A stretch of 64,000 nt of DNA, taken from NCBI GenBank assembly GCA_037951105.1, contig JBAMJV010009471.1, positions 1 through 64,000 on the forward strand. The letters run 5' to 3'. Every line of letters begins with the position of its first letter. Positions within the stretch are counted from its first letter, which is position 1. Source of the DNA: Echinarachnius parma (taxonomy: Eukaryota > Echinodermata > Echinoidea > Clypeasteroida > Echinarachniidae). A model generated the notes under the pieces. The model was not told the origin of the DNA, ran no database searches, and saw only the letters and a program-made list of their open reading frames with translations. Positions 1 to 10,741 of this stretch are shown here, in pieces. The position numbers were made by a program, and so were the translations under genes.

Positions 1-516
1 ATATGACTGTTGTTTACTACCAGTAAATGAGTAATATTTTGGTAAGTAAAGTAGTATAGTAAGAATGTAAGAAATAAAAGTAAAGTAGTAGTAATAATGT
101 AAGAAATAAAAGTAAAGTAGTAGTAAGAATGTAAGACATAATCACAATATATTTCTGGTCAGTTTCCCTATATGTTTGAATTAAATAATTTTGTAGGGAG
201 TGGTTTTCCATGCTGTACAACGAGGTCCTGAACCTATATGTACGATCAAAGTATTCAGAAAAGAAAAACTCTCCCAGAGTTTTTCTTCTGTGTACAAAGC
301 GAGTGCAGTGAGTTAGAGAATATCACTTTGCATTTTCACTCATTACCTGGCCATGCAATGTCCATTTGACTTTTATAAATTTGAATTTTATAAATCACGG
401 AATGACAGAGGTATTTTCCGTTGGACATCTACATGTAGCTGACTGGAATATAATAGCTTAAAACTTGTTTTTTGTTTTTATTTATACTACTTACAACATT
501 TGATTGTCTCTTTCAG

Positions 517-628
517 TTCATCTGGAGAGCTGACTGGAATGTACTGCTACATGTATGTCCACAACAAGTAGAAGTGGATCAGGATGTGCATAGACATCAA
601 TCATGTAATCTACTACAGATTCAACATG
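517..628 (+). other. Possible exon, product unknown
   Basis: A pyrimidine-rich acceptor (tctctttcag) and a consensus donor (ATG/gtaagt) bracket 112 nt that are open in one plus frame. No protein is recognised. It could be a 5' untranslated exon of the membralin relic, which itself starts just after an AG acceptor at about 1590. Confidence 0.25.
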
Positions 629-879
629 GTAAGTTAGATTTCTTTTCTCCTTTACATTCTTGCTGTAAAATATGCTATGTAATATGTAGCCATTTTGCAC
701 ATGTTGGTTCTGGTAGAACCATTTACCTTACTTACTTGCTATTTTGAGTACAACATATTTTTATACCACAAGTGTTTTACAAATAAAAATAAAATTACAG
801 ACAATCTAAAGATATTAATTTCATAGGTGCTGACTTATTTGATGAAATTTTTCATCAAAATTTGTATCTCATCTATAAG

Positions 880-1150
880 TAAACTGGCCCGTAAGTGTTC
901 TGTTTGGGCTGGCAAGTAAAAATTGAAAAGTTATTATTCTGCTTGCCCGAACGGGCAAGTAGAACAAAATATTGTAAAGATAGGGTTCAACGCTTGCAGT
1001 TGCATTGGCAGTTGCCATTGCGTTGCGTTGGGCTTGGACCTGGCCCTGGGGCCTGTGAAATTGCACTTCATTTCGGCAGGTAAAAATGAAGAAAATAAAT
1101 ATTTTGGTGGCCTGATTGGGCAAGCATATTTTCAATCTGACAAATGAGAA
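880..1150. repeat. Dispersed repeat with GCCCGAACGGGC palindrome (copy 1)
   Basis: Contains CTTGCCCGAACGGGCAAG, a near-perfect palindrome, plus CTGGCCCG and GGCAAGTAAAA motifs that recur at 21000-21240 (TTGCCCGATCGGGCAA). No coding sense. Confidence 0.5.
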
Positions 1151-1623
1151 AAATCTTGTTTTCTTCCATGTCGTGTATGCATGCACAGTTTAAACACTGT
1201 GTAGACCTAGATTCTAGTAACTTTGTGCTGGACTTTGGCAAACTTTTGATCATAACAGCTTCAACATTTCTGCTATCTTGGTAATGAAATTGTTCAACTG
1301 TATGTTGTGCATTAATTGCTGTATAGTTTGTTTTAGAAACCGGTTGCCGAGCTGAGCCTGAGTGAGGTGCCCAGTCCCATATGTGTTAATAATTGTATGG
1401 CTTGTAGTTGTACACAGCCAGGATCAACTGTATACTTGCTCTTGCTTTACTTGGTAGGGGCAGGGAAAACACAGGCACATGCAACCTCATCAACAAGGGC
1501 AACAATTCATAGTAGTGTTGTACATTGTACTGTTGTAGGGGACCCTTCTCAAAATACATCATAATACCTCATTCATAATCCTTTTTTTAGGTTGCTTAAA
1601 GGGGATATGTTTTGCTATCAATC

Positions 1624-2949
1624 ATGTCTGCAACATTCAAACAACCACCACCTCAAGTTGCTCAACCATCTTTGCAAGAGGCAGGCGGATACCAAGAGAC
1701 CGGCCCACCTGATCAACAAGAACAACAAGCAGCGGACAGCCCACTTCCCATCCTTAATGTGCGCATTCAGCTCTTCCATGGTCTGTTCTTCAAGATAGCC
1801 ATCGCCTATGCCCAGCCTCCCAGCATCTGTCAGAAGGTTCTTTGAATTTGCCATCTTCCTAACGGTAAGTTTTCAATTGAAATTTTAACAGATTATAAAT
1901 GATGTATTTTATAGAGAATAACCATCCAGTTTCACAGCTGTGCTCAATTGTGTAGATTGCCAAGAGATGCTAAATGCATTGTCCATTGAAAATGAGGTCA
2001 TGTAATGGAAGATGTTATTCATAACTTTTAAGTAATCTTGGGCCTGTTTCATGAAAAGCTCTTATCTATATAGATTGACTATCAATAGTATCTGGCAATT
2101 CCGTAGCCTTTGCTATAAACCTAATGTATAATGGGTACAGAAATCATCATAGCTTATTTTTAGTTTAATGGTGCATTAAAATGAAAACAGATGTTGTATA
2201 TTATTATATAATTTTGTAGTAGGCTAAATAATCTTACTTCTTAGAAAACTTATGTTCTGTTTTTTGTCGAGCCCACCGTAGGTGGAGGGAGATTAAGGGA
2301 TCCAAATTGCGTCCGTCCGTCTGTTACGCTTACAAAAATTAGAATAACTTTCCAACCCTGCATCTGTTTGTAACCAAACTTGATTGGTAAATGCCCTACA
2401 TTGGCCTCCATGATATGATGGGGTCACAGGTCACATAAGTAGGTCAAAGGTTAAATGAGTGTCAATTTGAAGTTTTACCTGCAAGAGTCTATTAGGGTTG
2501 ATAACTAATTTCCAACCCTGCATCCGTTTTTAACCAAATTTGATTGGTAGGTGCCCTATATTGCCCTCCATGATATTCTGGGGTCAAAGGGCACATAAGT
2601 AGGTCAAAGGTCAAATGAGGTCAAGTGCGCATAAGTGGGCGAGACACTTTACGGCTATCGCCTTGTCTTCAATTATTTATCAAATGAAGATTCCTGTATG
2701 CACATGATGTGTATAGTGTATACTGTTGTAGGCCACATTGTATAGTTCCTGCTGTTTTCTCCTTGTTTATGGCAGGCCTTAGCAGTTATGCTCATCTTGG
2801 CTTAAATCTATCAGATATTCTCCGGTTCTCCTTGGCGGACTATCGTGACAAGTGGCTGTGAGATAGCAACCTGCGAGTAGAGATTGTCAGAAATCACATC
2901 AAAGAAGCTCCGTTATTTGAGGTGTCTTACATGAACCGATGCAGAAAAG
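1624..2949 (+). pseudogene. TMEM259: Membralin (TMEM259) pseudogene, exons 1 and 2
   Basis: Exon 1 (1624-1864, donor ACG/gtaagt) starts ATG and reads a Pro/Gln-rich N-terminus followed by ILNVRIQLFHGLFFKIAIAY, matching the conserved start of membralin. A 1-nt frame change just after AIAYA is needed to continue as SLPASVRRFFEFAIFLT. Exon 2 (2776-2949, acceptor ggcag, donor gtgagg) reads ALAVMLILA, then a stop where membralin has Tyr, then IYQIFSGSP. After a small deletion the frame returns as DYRDKWL, a second stop, and DSNLRVEIVRN. Membralin is an ER multipass protein linked to ER-associated degradation. Two stops and two frame breaks, with splice sites still intact, mark a decayed gene copy that kept its introns and is not a retrocopy. 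A sequencing error could explain one break, not all four. Confidence 0.85.
2269..2665. repeat. Dispersed repeat between GTCGAGCCCACC and GTGGGCGAGACA
   Basis: Lies in intron 1 of the membralin relic. It holds two internal copies of a ~160-bp unit (about 2349-2470 and 2508-2625) with TTTCCAACCCTGCATC, CCTCCATGATAT and AGGTCAAAGG. The ends GAGCCCACC and GTGGGCGAG are rough inverted complements. Probably a non-autonomous transposon. Confidence 0.55.
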
Positions 2950-4550
2950 GTGAGGAATTGCACTCAAATCAAAACAGTTTATACCGCTTTGAAGAAGAAG
3001 GAGATCATGGGTTTAAAATGTTTCCATAGTAAAACAGTCTGATAATAAATGGGTTGATTTTGTAATAAATGGATGCCATTTCATAGTATCTAGGATATGT
3101 TCTGCTGTGAGAATAAATGATGATTGTTAAGAAAGGTTGCCAGTTAACACCTTCAGTACCGGACCAGAGTTTCCCCAGTTCCCCCAATATTTATTTATTT
3201 ATTTCATTTTTATTTTTTGTATTATTATCCTCCCCCCTCAATATTTGAGATATAAATATATTCCAAGATATTAAGATAAAGGGACATTGCCCTCTATCCT
3301 TCAGTATGTGAAAGTTGATACAATTTACTATCCATCTTCTACTATCGCTTTTTCATATTAATTTGATACCATATGTCAATTCATTAACATCATAATGCAT
3401 GAAGATAGGTTGTCCTATATCTATGACTTATATTTTTTTTTTTAAATAGTATTATTCTACAAATTTGTTTTGCATTTTTCTCTCGCTAATAGATGATACC
3501 TTTCTTTGTAACATTTGCATGTTTGAAGACCAACTAAATCCATCAATCTATCTATTTATTTATCTATCTTTAGTGGACGACTGCCTATGAACCCTGCCAG
3601 GCCCCTGCCCTTTCAAGGTGGACATCCATCTTCTAATATGTTGTTGCTGAAGTCTTCATCCTACTAATATATGTCCTACGCATACCTCAGGTAAAGTTAA
3701 AATACCTTGGCCAGAAAAATTATAAGTTAAAGTCATTACTGTGATGAATTGGCACATGGGGCAGCTAGGCTCTAGTCTCAGATTCTTTAGCTCTAAGCTA
3801 CACAATCTACTAGTAGTACATATATCTGCTACAAAAAGGGCATGGTCCTCTTGTAGCTCTGTGTATTAGTAGTTCTTCCTATTCTATTTTATTCTATCAT
3901 TTGGACTAGGGTTTATCATTGTTACGGTCAGTTCTGAGATGAGTGTTTATTATGAATACATTATGTACATGTGCAATGATGTTATGAATATTCTAAGCGA
4001 GTAGTTCAGGTATGTGGATAGACACAATCAGGAGTTTCTATGTTCTACTTCTTAAGCAATATCTCTTGTCTTCACACCCTTAGGGAGCAATATTAGATAG
4101 GGTTGGGAGCCATTAGACTGTTGTTGATTGTAGTGATCCAGTAATATTTCTCTAAGCTGAGTTCAGGATCGTGTCAGCTTGTTTGGTTTGGCAGCTCTCG
4201 GCTCACACTGATGCTGGTGTTTGATCCCCAGTTTCAATTTGTCTTTCCTGGTTTAGCGTTTGGTTTTGTGTTCCACCATGGCTATATGCTTTCACTCGTA
4301 TACTACAAACTCTGGAAAATCATCATTTACTCTTTTCACACTTGAAGATAACTATACAGAATTCATATCTTAGATTGTATCGAGCCAACAGGTTTTCAAC
4401 TTTAGTGTATAAACCCTGCTCTAGGCATACTTGAACTAGACAATTATTCTAACATCAGTATCATCCTTTTGTTTCACTGTCCACTTAACAGCAATCTTCC
4501 TCTACAACTTCTTATCTTCAGCTATGCCTCAGTACCTGCACAATGACAAT
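2950..4550. other. No gene seen; membralin intron-like DNA
   Basis: AT-rich sequence with short TATT/TATC runs near 3190-3210 and 3540-3570. No exon with both open frame and splice sites was found. Confidence 0.4.
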
Positions 4551-4714
4551 GGCCCCTTTGCAGAAAGCGATCCAATCGATTGCAAGTTACAATTGATTGT
4601 AAGTCAGAAAATGTACATGTTTCAACCAATCAGATTTGCACATCCAGAACACATGATCTGACTTAAAATTAATTGCAACTTACAATCGATTGTATCTCTT
4701 TCTGAAACGGGGCC
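4551..4714. mobile_element. MITE, GGCCCC...GAAAGAGA family (copy 1)
   Basis: About 160-bp inverted-repeat element. Left end GGCCCCTTTGCAGAAAGCGA, right end complement of the same, with paired AATCGATTG/CAATCGATT blocks inside. The same family is at 22935-23097 and a half copy at about 9257-9360. Confidence 0.7.
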
Positions 4715-6517
4715 AAGATGTCCCAATCCTGCCTTCTCAATAGCCAACACTTCGGACAATGTGCCATCTGAGAAGCCCCTACTCTGTAATATTACACAGT
4801 TATGTGAACAAAACATCAATTTTAATGCATTTGACATGTGTTTTGTTATTTATTCAAATGTTTCTTCTCAGCACAAGCGCACATTACTATTAAGCCCTAT
4901 ATACATAAATGGCATAATACTAATGTATAAATAATGAATTAATAAAGGGTGCTCAACAAAGGCGTTTGACTGGTATGTCACATTTTAGAAATGTTGTCAC
5001 AGCACTTTGATTGAATTAACTTTTAATGATGATATCCATCTATCTGATAAATGTCCTTTCAGAAAACTGTGCCTATCTTTGTAGCTGGCATATACAGACT
5101 GTAAAAGGGCCTACATTCTAGCTGCTCTGGTGCCCAGTGGCTGAAGTAAATGTACAATCTTATTTGTTCGTCCAATCAAAGTCTCATCTTCTCAACTAGG
5201 AATCATAAAAGTGTCCTGTAAATTTCAACAATGCACAGACGCCCTTATGTGTCAACCAAAATAGAGGATTATGTAATATTGTAATCTGAATCAAAAGTAT
5301 TATTTCTCATTTGTTTTTATTATAGACCTTGTTCATTGATGAAGTTGAGGCATTACGGCTGACTGACACGAAGAGACAACATCTTGTTTACAAAACAGTT
5401 TTCTTTGTAGATAGGTCTCAAGTTTAGCCTTACCCGACCAGTCAACCAGGATCTTTCCACATTCCACTGATAAAATAATTACTAATGAACTCACCTTTAG
5501 TCCCTAGCCTCTTTGCCAGGGAAAAGAACTCTCATTCCTCCTAAGTTAAATTGAATTGAACTTTATTTTCCACATCATCAACATGTCATCATTACTTACA
5601 ACTAAGGGAACAAATGCAAACAAAGAAGTAATGTTGTACATTGTGATAGTGTAGGGGGGGGGGGGTAATAAAAAGTCACATTTGACTTATGGCATAGCCC
5701 CATGAAAGTGTCAACATACATGTAGAAAGAAAATGAGGAGCTTCAGAAGAATTGAATATATAATTTACAAATTAACAAAGTTTGCATATAAATCAGAATT
5801 ATTTAGCATTACATATTAATACTTAATACTTCAAATTAGATGAGTTGAGTCATTTAATAACATTTTGAATATTTTCTGGGAGATTATTCCATAAAAGTCT
5901 TTCATTACAAGATATCAATTACATGAGATGGATGCCTGGCCATAAACAGCACGATAATTAAGCCTTCCTCGAGTTTGAGAGTGAAAGGTTGCAGGCAATT
6001 AATTCTTTAAAATATCAAGGCTGTAGTTATACAATTCTTAACTAGCAAAACTTTCAATTTTTGAAAAAGTAGGGCAGAATGAGGTCTTAAACCAGAACTT
6101 GTATTCTTTCTAATAAGTATTTATCTGAAGATCTCCAAATTGTTATTTCATAATTTAAATGAGACAATACTAACATGTTACATAATGTCAACAAAATATT
6201 GACCACAACTGTGCAGCATCCTTCATGATTACCACCATATCCTCCACACTTCAGATCGTCCATGACAGGCTCTTCCCAGTGTATATCCATTGTGTCATAC
6301 AGGCACCTCAAGGATCTCATCGTTTGAGCTGAAATCCCATCTCTAAATGATTATGTCTCTCCCACACAGCATGGTACCTGCCAATGCACTTCCAACTTAA
6401 GTGCATTGTATGTACAAGAACCATATCCCTCAAGGTGACCAGTTCACAGGTCATATTCCACTAAGCACTTGCACCACCACTGATCATGATGCTGTATATC
6501 TCGTTTATCACTTGCAG
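4715..6517. other. No confident gene; membralin intron-like DNA
   Basis: Apart from the 81-bp segment at 5326 this stretch shows only short open frames, a G run at about 5654-5665 and AT-rich sequence. Confidence 0.35.
5326..5406 (+). pseudogene. Possible later membralin exon remnant
   Basis: After an acceptor (ttttattatag) the plus strand reads FIDEVEALRLTDTKRQHL, which lines up with the membralin stretch that ends in LRLSxxTRQRL in other animals. Order and strand fit the exons at 1.6-2.9 kb. The match is short, so this is tentative. Confidence 0.35.
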
Positions 6518-6620
6518 GTTATGCTGGATCCAGTATGTTGGAGAAACCAGGACCATGCTGAAGAAAGTTTTTTTATGATCACAGGTCAACTGTTCGGATA
6601 TCCAAGCCTGATACCCCTGT
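6518..6620 (+). pseudogene. Possible further membralin exon remnant
   Basis: After an acceptor (cacttgcag) the frame reads VMLDP and then FFMITGQLFGYPSLI, resembling the membralin segment VxLDP...CFG...FLGYDDILM with several mismatches. It lies just before the LINE. Weak evidence alone; its support comes from order after 5326-5406. Confidence 0.25.
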
Positions 6621-6852
6621 AGGCTACCAATACGATTCATCCTACCATTACATACTCAGTTCGCATCGGGGCAGGAGATTCAACAAAACATAAGCCTGTG
6701 TTCTTTGCGTGGTGGTCCCCTTGCTCTCTGCTCTCCACGTTTTATATATACAATTATATGTTTAGTTGAGTCGCTTGTCATTTACATGAACCTGCTAGGT
6801 TTGAAAACTAGGCTCTATCTAATTTACAGGTTTTTTTCTATTTTTCTCATCT

Positions 6853-7629
6853 CTCATCTATCTATCTATCTATCTAAGCCTATGTCTCTCCACTGCAGAA
6901 GGAAAGCCGCTTCATCACCATTCCATCTTCTTCTATCTTGTGCTTGTCGCGTTAATGTAACACACCCAAATTCTTTGATGTCAACCATCCAACGTCTACT
7001 CTGTCTGCCTCCTCGTCTGGTTTGTGTTATTGGTGTCCCATTAGTTATATTATGTGTCCATCTGTTATTTTTACGTCTTGCAAGGTGGCCTGCCCATCTC
7101 AATTTCTTTGTTTTTATTTCCTGTATGATATCCCTGACATTTGTTTTCTTTATTATAAGTCCGGATTTCTGACCTTGTCTCTTCTTGTAACTCCTAGCCT
7201 CTCCATTACTCTTTCTGTGACTCTAAGCCTCTTTTCCAATTTCTTAGTTGTTGCCCAAGTCTCTGCCCTGTAGGATAGTACCGGAATTATACACTGATTG
7301 AAGATTCATCTTTTGAGGGAGATTGGAAGATTCTCAACTCTGAATATGATGCTGAGTTTCCCAAATTTCACCCATGCTAGCTGTATTCGTCTTCGCACTT
7401 CTCCTGCCCTTTCATTTTCAAGGGTGTATTTTTACCGAGGTATATGTAGCTATCCACCTTCTCGATTGTCATGCCATCGACTTTACTTGTATTGTCTTGT
7501 AGCTGGTTGCTCATCATTACTTTAGTCTTTTTAATGTTCATTTTGAGTCCTGCCTTTTTGCTCTCTATGCTCAACTCATGGATCTTTGTAGTTCCTGTGG
7601 ATCATGGCTAACAAGCATAATGTCATCTG
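6853..7629 (-). mobile_element. RTE-like LINE, 3' part (copy 1), interrupted
   Basis: Minus-strand translation gives the end of a non-LTR reverse transcriptase: DDIMLVSHDPQELQ, then NIKKTKVM and SYIYLG, a break, and the C-terminal RWAGHLARRKNNRW ... QDRRRWNGDEAAFLLQW. The 3' end is a GATA microsatellite (6855-6876 on the plus strand as TATC), a tail type seen in RTE-like elements. Frame breaks show it is dead. The element is cut at the FADD active-site codons by the transposon at 7630-10035 and resumes at 10042. Confidence 0.85.
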
Positions 7630-10035
7630 GGCAATTCCACGGTAACGGAAGGACATTCAGACACAATTTTGGAACTTCAATCAAATAATTCCAGGATCCT
7701 GCTTTTTATTTTTTATTCTAAATGGCATGTCTTTGATCCTTGTTGGGACACCTTTGATTTCCACTATTTCTAAAATTTTGACCGCATTATGTAAATTAGA
7801 TGTGGACACTAATGAGGCCGGTAACGGAAGGACGCCAAAATGGACATGGATTTTCAAGTTTTTTAGTTATAACCCAATCTCTGTGAAGTTACGAGGTTTA
7901 TCATGTATTAATTATGAGAAATTAATTACTCTAGTGTTCGGTAACGGAAGGACGGTAACGGAAGGACCTCTGAAAAGTCTATTGGAATTGTACAAAACAA
8001 TTAATTTTGAAATTTAAAGACCATTTATGAGAAGGAAACATCTCTTTTGTGGTCTAAAATGAGTTTGTATCATAGATAGCATATGGACATCACAAGCATT
8101 TACATTTCTATTTTTTTCTTACTATATTTCATGCTCCAATGGCTCTTATTCATGGTCAATCCATGGTAACGGAAGGACACTCAGACACAAATTGTCAACT
8201 TTAAGAAAGACATTTTTAAATACTTGTATTGTTAGAACAGTCTATTTTGATAACAATACTTCCAAAACATACAGTTTTAAGGTCCCATAATTTTTTAACT
8301 TTTTTTTTATCTCCGCACATTATTGAATATGCATACAAATGAGGTCGGTAAAGGAAGGACACTAAAATGGACAAGATTTTGTTATCAAATCAGTTTTAAC
8401 TAAAACTCTGTGATATTAAATAATACAAAATATTTTAAGGGTACACATTTCATTCTCTGAAGGGTTAAGAAGAACTTACTTGTTCTTTGATTAAAATTTG
8501 TCCGCAGATATTTGAGTTATTTCACACAAAGCGGACCAATGTTCGGTAACAGAAGGACATAATGGACTATAATGTATGATATGACACAGTAGGGTCATTC
8601 CATGTCAAATCACCTTTAAAAAAATTTAACATTTTCATCGCAGCCCCCTTCAAATTTGCTAATATTTGGTATGTATGATATTTCAACCTTTAAAAGCGCA
8701 AATATTTCAGTTTTAGCCCAATCCGCCCAATGTTTTGGCGCTATGGGGGAGTTTTGTAAGAAATGGGCGTGGGCACCATTTTTCAAATGGCCATTGTCCA
8801 TTAACCGTTGGGTCAATTTATTTTGTAAAGGTGCCATTCGACTGGGGATGTTATGTGCAATCCATTTATGCCATTTGTGTTCATGCATGAGCGAGTTTGG
8901 ATACGAAAACCTTTGACCTTAGATTTTGACCTTCCGTTTTACCTCGTGGATCAAATAATTTTGAGAATTTTTTTTGCTTAAATCTTGGCTTGATATAATT
9001 TCGACAACATATGAAAGAATTGGAGATACATTATTTCTTGCTTTTTCTACAGCCTTGTTTTTAGTTTGCAAATTTCATGTAAAATTTAATTATTTTAGAC
9101 CTACACCCATGTCCAAGAATTCTATAGGGGTGTATTGTATAAAAAAGACCTATTCAAAGTCATGATCAGAGCCTATTCACACCCTGGCTCACCACAGTTA
9201 AATAGACCTACTAATCCCCATACAATAGACATCCAGACAAATGGCATCATGGTACAAGGGTCCTGTTGCAGAAAGAGATAAAATCAATTGTGAGCCAGAT
9301 CAAATGTTCTAAATGCACAAATCTGATTGGCTGAAACACAGAAAATTACTAGTCTGACCACGCTACGCCACTGATAGCTGGCCATTGCATGTATTGTCTC
9401 ATTATTTTGGGTTTTCATATATGAGAGACCAATTTTTGAACATAAATTTTGTCATAATATGTAATATGAGGTACCTTGTCCATCTGTTACCATGTGTATG
9501 GTAACAGAAGGACATTTTCTTTTGTTATTTATTAATTAATGAAGAAACAATGAGTAATACAATTGTTAGCAATGGGAAGGCCTACTTGAACTTGCTTTGC
9601 ACTGAAGATTGGTCTGCTCTCTAACAATTATGTGACCCACAAAATTAAAAATATTAATTTTTCGGTAACGGAAGGACATTTTCATAGGCTGAAAATAAGA
9701 AGTCATTGAAGCATAACAAATTAAATAAATCATACAAATTTACTATTTTACGAAATGGTCATATCTCGGGAGTCAGAATAATGGATTTTAGGCTTAACTG
9801 GGGAAATATAAAACAAACACAGGATCAAAACACCTTTTCACAAAAATGTCAAATTTGTGGGGTTCAATTATGGTTATAAAGTTATTATAAAAAAACAACT
9901 AGAATTATGTAAAACTAAAATTTTCTCATTGAATTCCAAAAATATAGAATTTAAGCTTTGATTTGATACCAAATTTGTATCATAAAAATGCTTGTAAAAT
10001 TGTTGGTCAAATGTCCACTTTGGCGTGGAATTGCC
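7630..10035. mobile_element. 2.4-kb non-autonomous DNA transposon with 12-bp terminal inverted repeats
   Basis: Ends are GGCAATTCCACG and CGTGGAATTGCC (perfect inverted repeats), flanked by CATCTG and CATATG, read as a 6-bp target duplication with one change. It sits inside the LINE: joining the flanks across it gives LINE sequence again, with the RFADDIML motif spanning the insertion point. It carries no convincing transposase. GGTAACGGAAGGAC or a one-base variant occurs at 7641, 7820, 7940, 7954, 8165, 8347, 8545, 9500 and 9664. The blocks at 7630-7850 and 8150-8370 are diverged internal duplicates about 520 bp apart. Confidence 0.8.
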
Positions 10036-10041
10036 CATATG

Positions 10042-10100
10042 CAAACCTCATCTCTTATACAGGTTTATTTGTACAATAATTTTCTGTAGTTTTGTATTCA
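10042..10100 (-). mobile_element. LINE copy 1, part upstream of the inserted transposon
   Basis: The minus strand reads EMRFAD into the insertion point, directly completing the FADD motif. A TAA lies a few codons upstream, and recognisable LINE sequence fades out within about 60 bp. Confidence 0.6.
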
Positions 10101-10275
10101 TTACTATTTACTTAATTGAATTCAGATATTTACTAACATTGTATAATTGTTATTTAACATACATTATGTCTACCAAGATTTTAATTGTATATTTCTGTCC
10201 TTTTGTATTCCTAAAAGGCATACACATACATAGAGTCAACATGGGCTTTTTCTTTATCTTTTGTGATCTGTAGTT

Positions 10276-10612
10276 ACTAATAATAATATTTACATCATTT
10301 TTAGAGCCCCATGTATCTAGGTACCATATTCAGAGGTGCATTATTACCCTTGGTCATCAGGTACAATTCACACCTGGACAATTATATTGCACTACATCTT
10401 AACGCCCTGGGGTGCATATAAGCCCTAGCTGCTATAACGTACATGGTGGTACAGGCTAAGTGTACACCCTACCAAGTACCCACTCCTGGTTATAATAGAG
10501 AGCAGCAATTAATGTGGATCAAATGACTTGCTGACAGACATAAAAAGCTGGGGCATCGATTGGGCTTGAACTTGGGTCCCGTGATTAGAAGCCAATTATC
10601 CGATCGTGCCAC
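10276..10612 (-). mobile_element. tRNA-derived SINE (minus strand)
   Basis: The minus strand starts with a tRNA-like head (TGGCACGATCGGATAATTGG, B-box-like AGTTCAAGCCC) and runs to a body ending TACCTGATGACCAAGGGTAAT and an ATT-rich tail (10276-10290). The body matches the plus-strand SINE at 37937-38282. Confidence 0.7.
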
Positions 10613-10741
10613 AATACTTCCACCCCCACCTCCACCTATTTGCATCCTTTATATGTGTGCCCTTCATACATTTCCCCCTTATCATATTTTCTTTACATTT
10701 TTCAAGTGAGCTGGTTGATTTGACCTGATGTTATATACTGA
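10556..10741. repeat. Direct repeat A (SINE head plus flank)
   Basis: About 190 bp nearly identical to 13293-13489, including the SINE head and unique-looking flank with CACCTCCACCTATTTG and AAGTGAGCTGGTTGATTTGA. It bounds the minisatellite block on the left. Confidence 0.8.

Noticed and set aside
6705-7172. 155-aa plus-strand frame with membrane-like segments
   Set aside because: It is largely the antisense of the LINE reverse-transcriptase end, which is clear on the minus strand.
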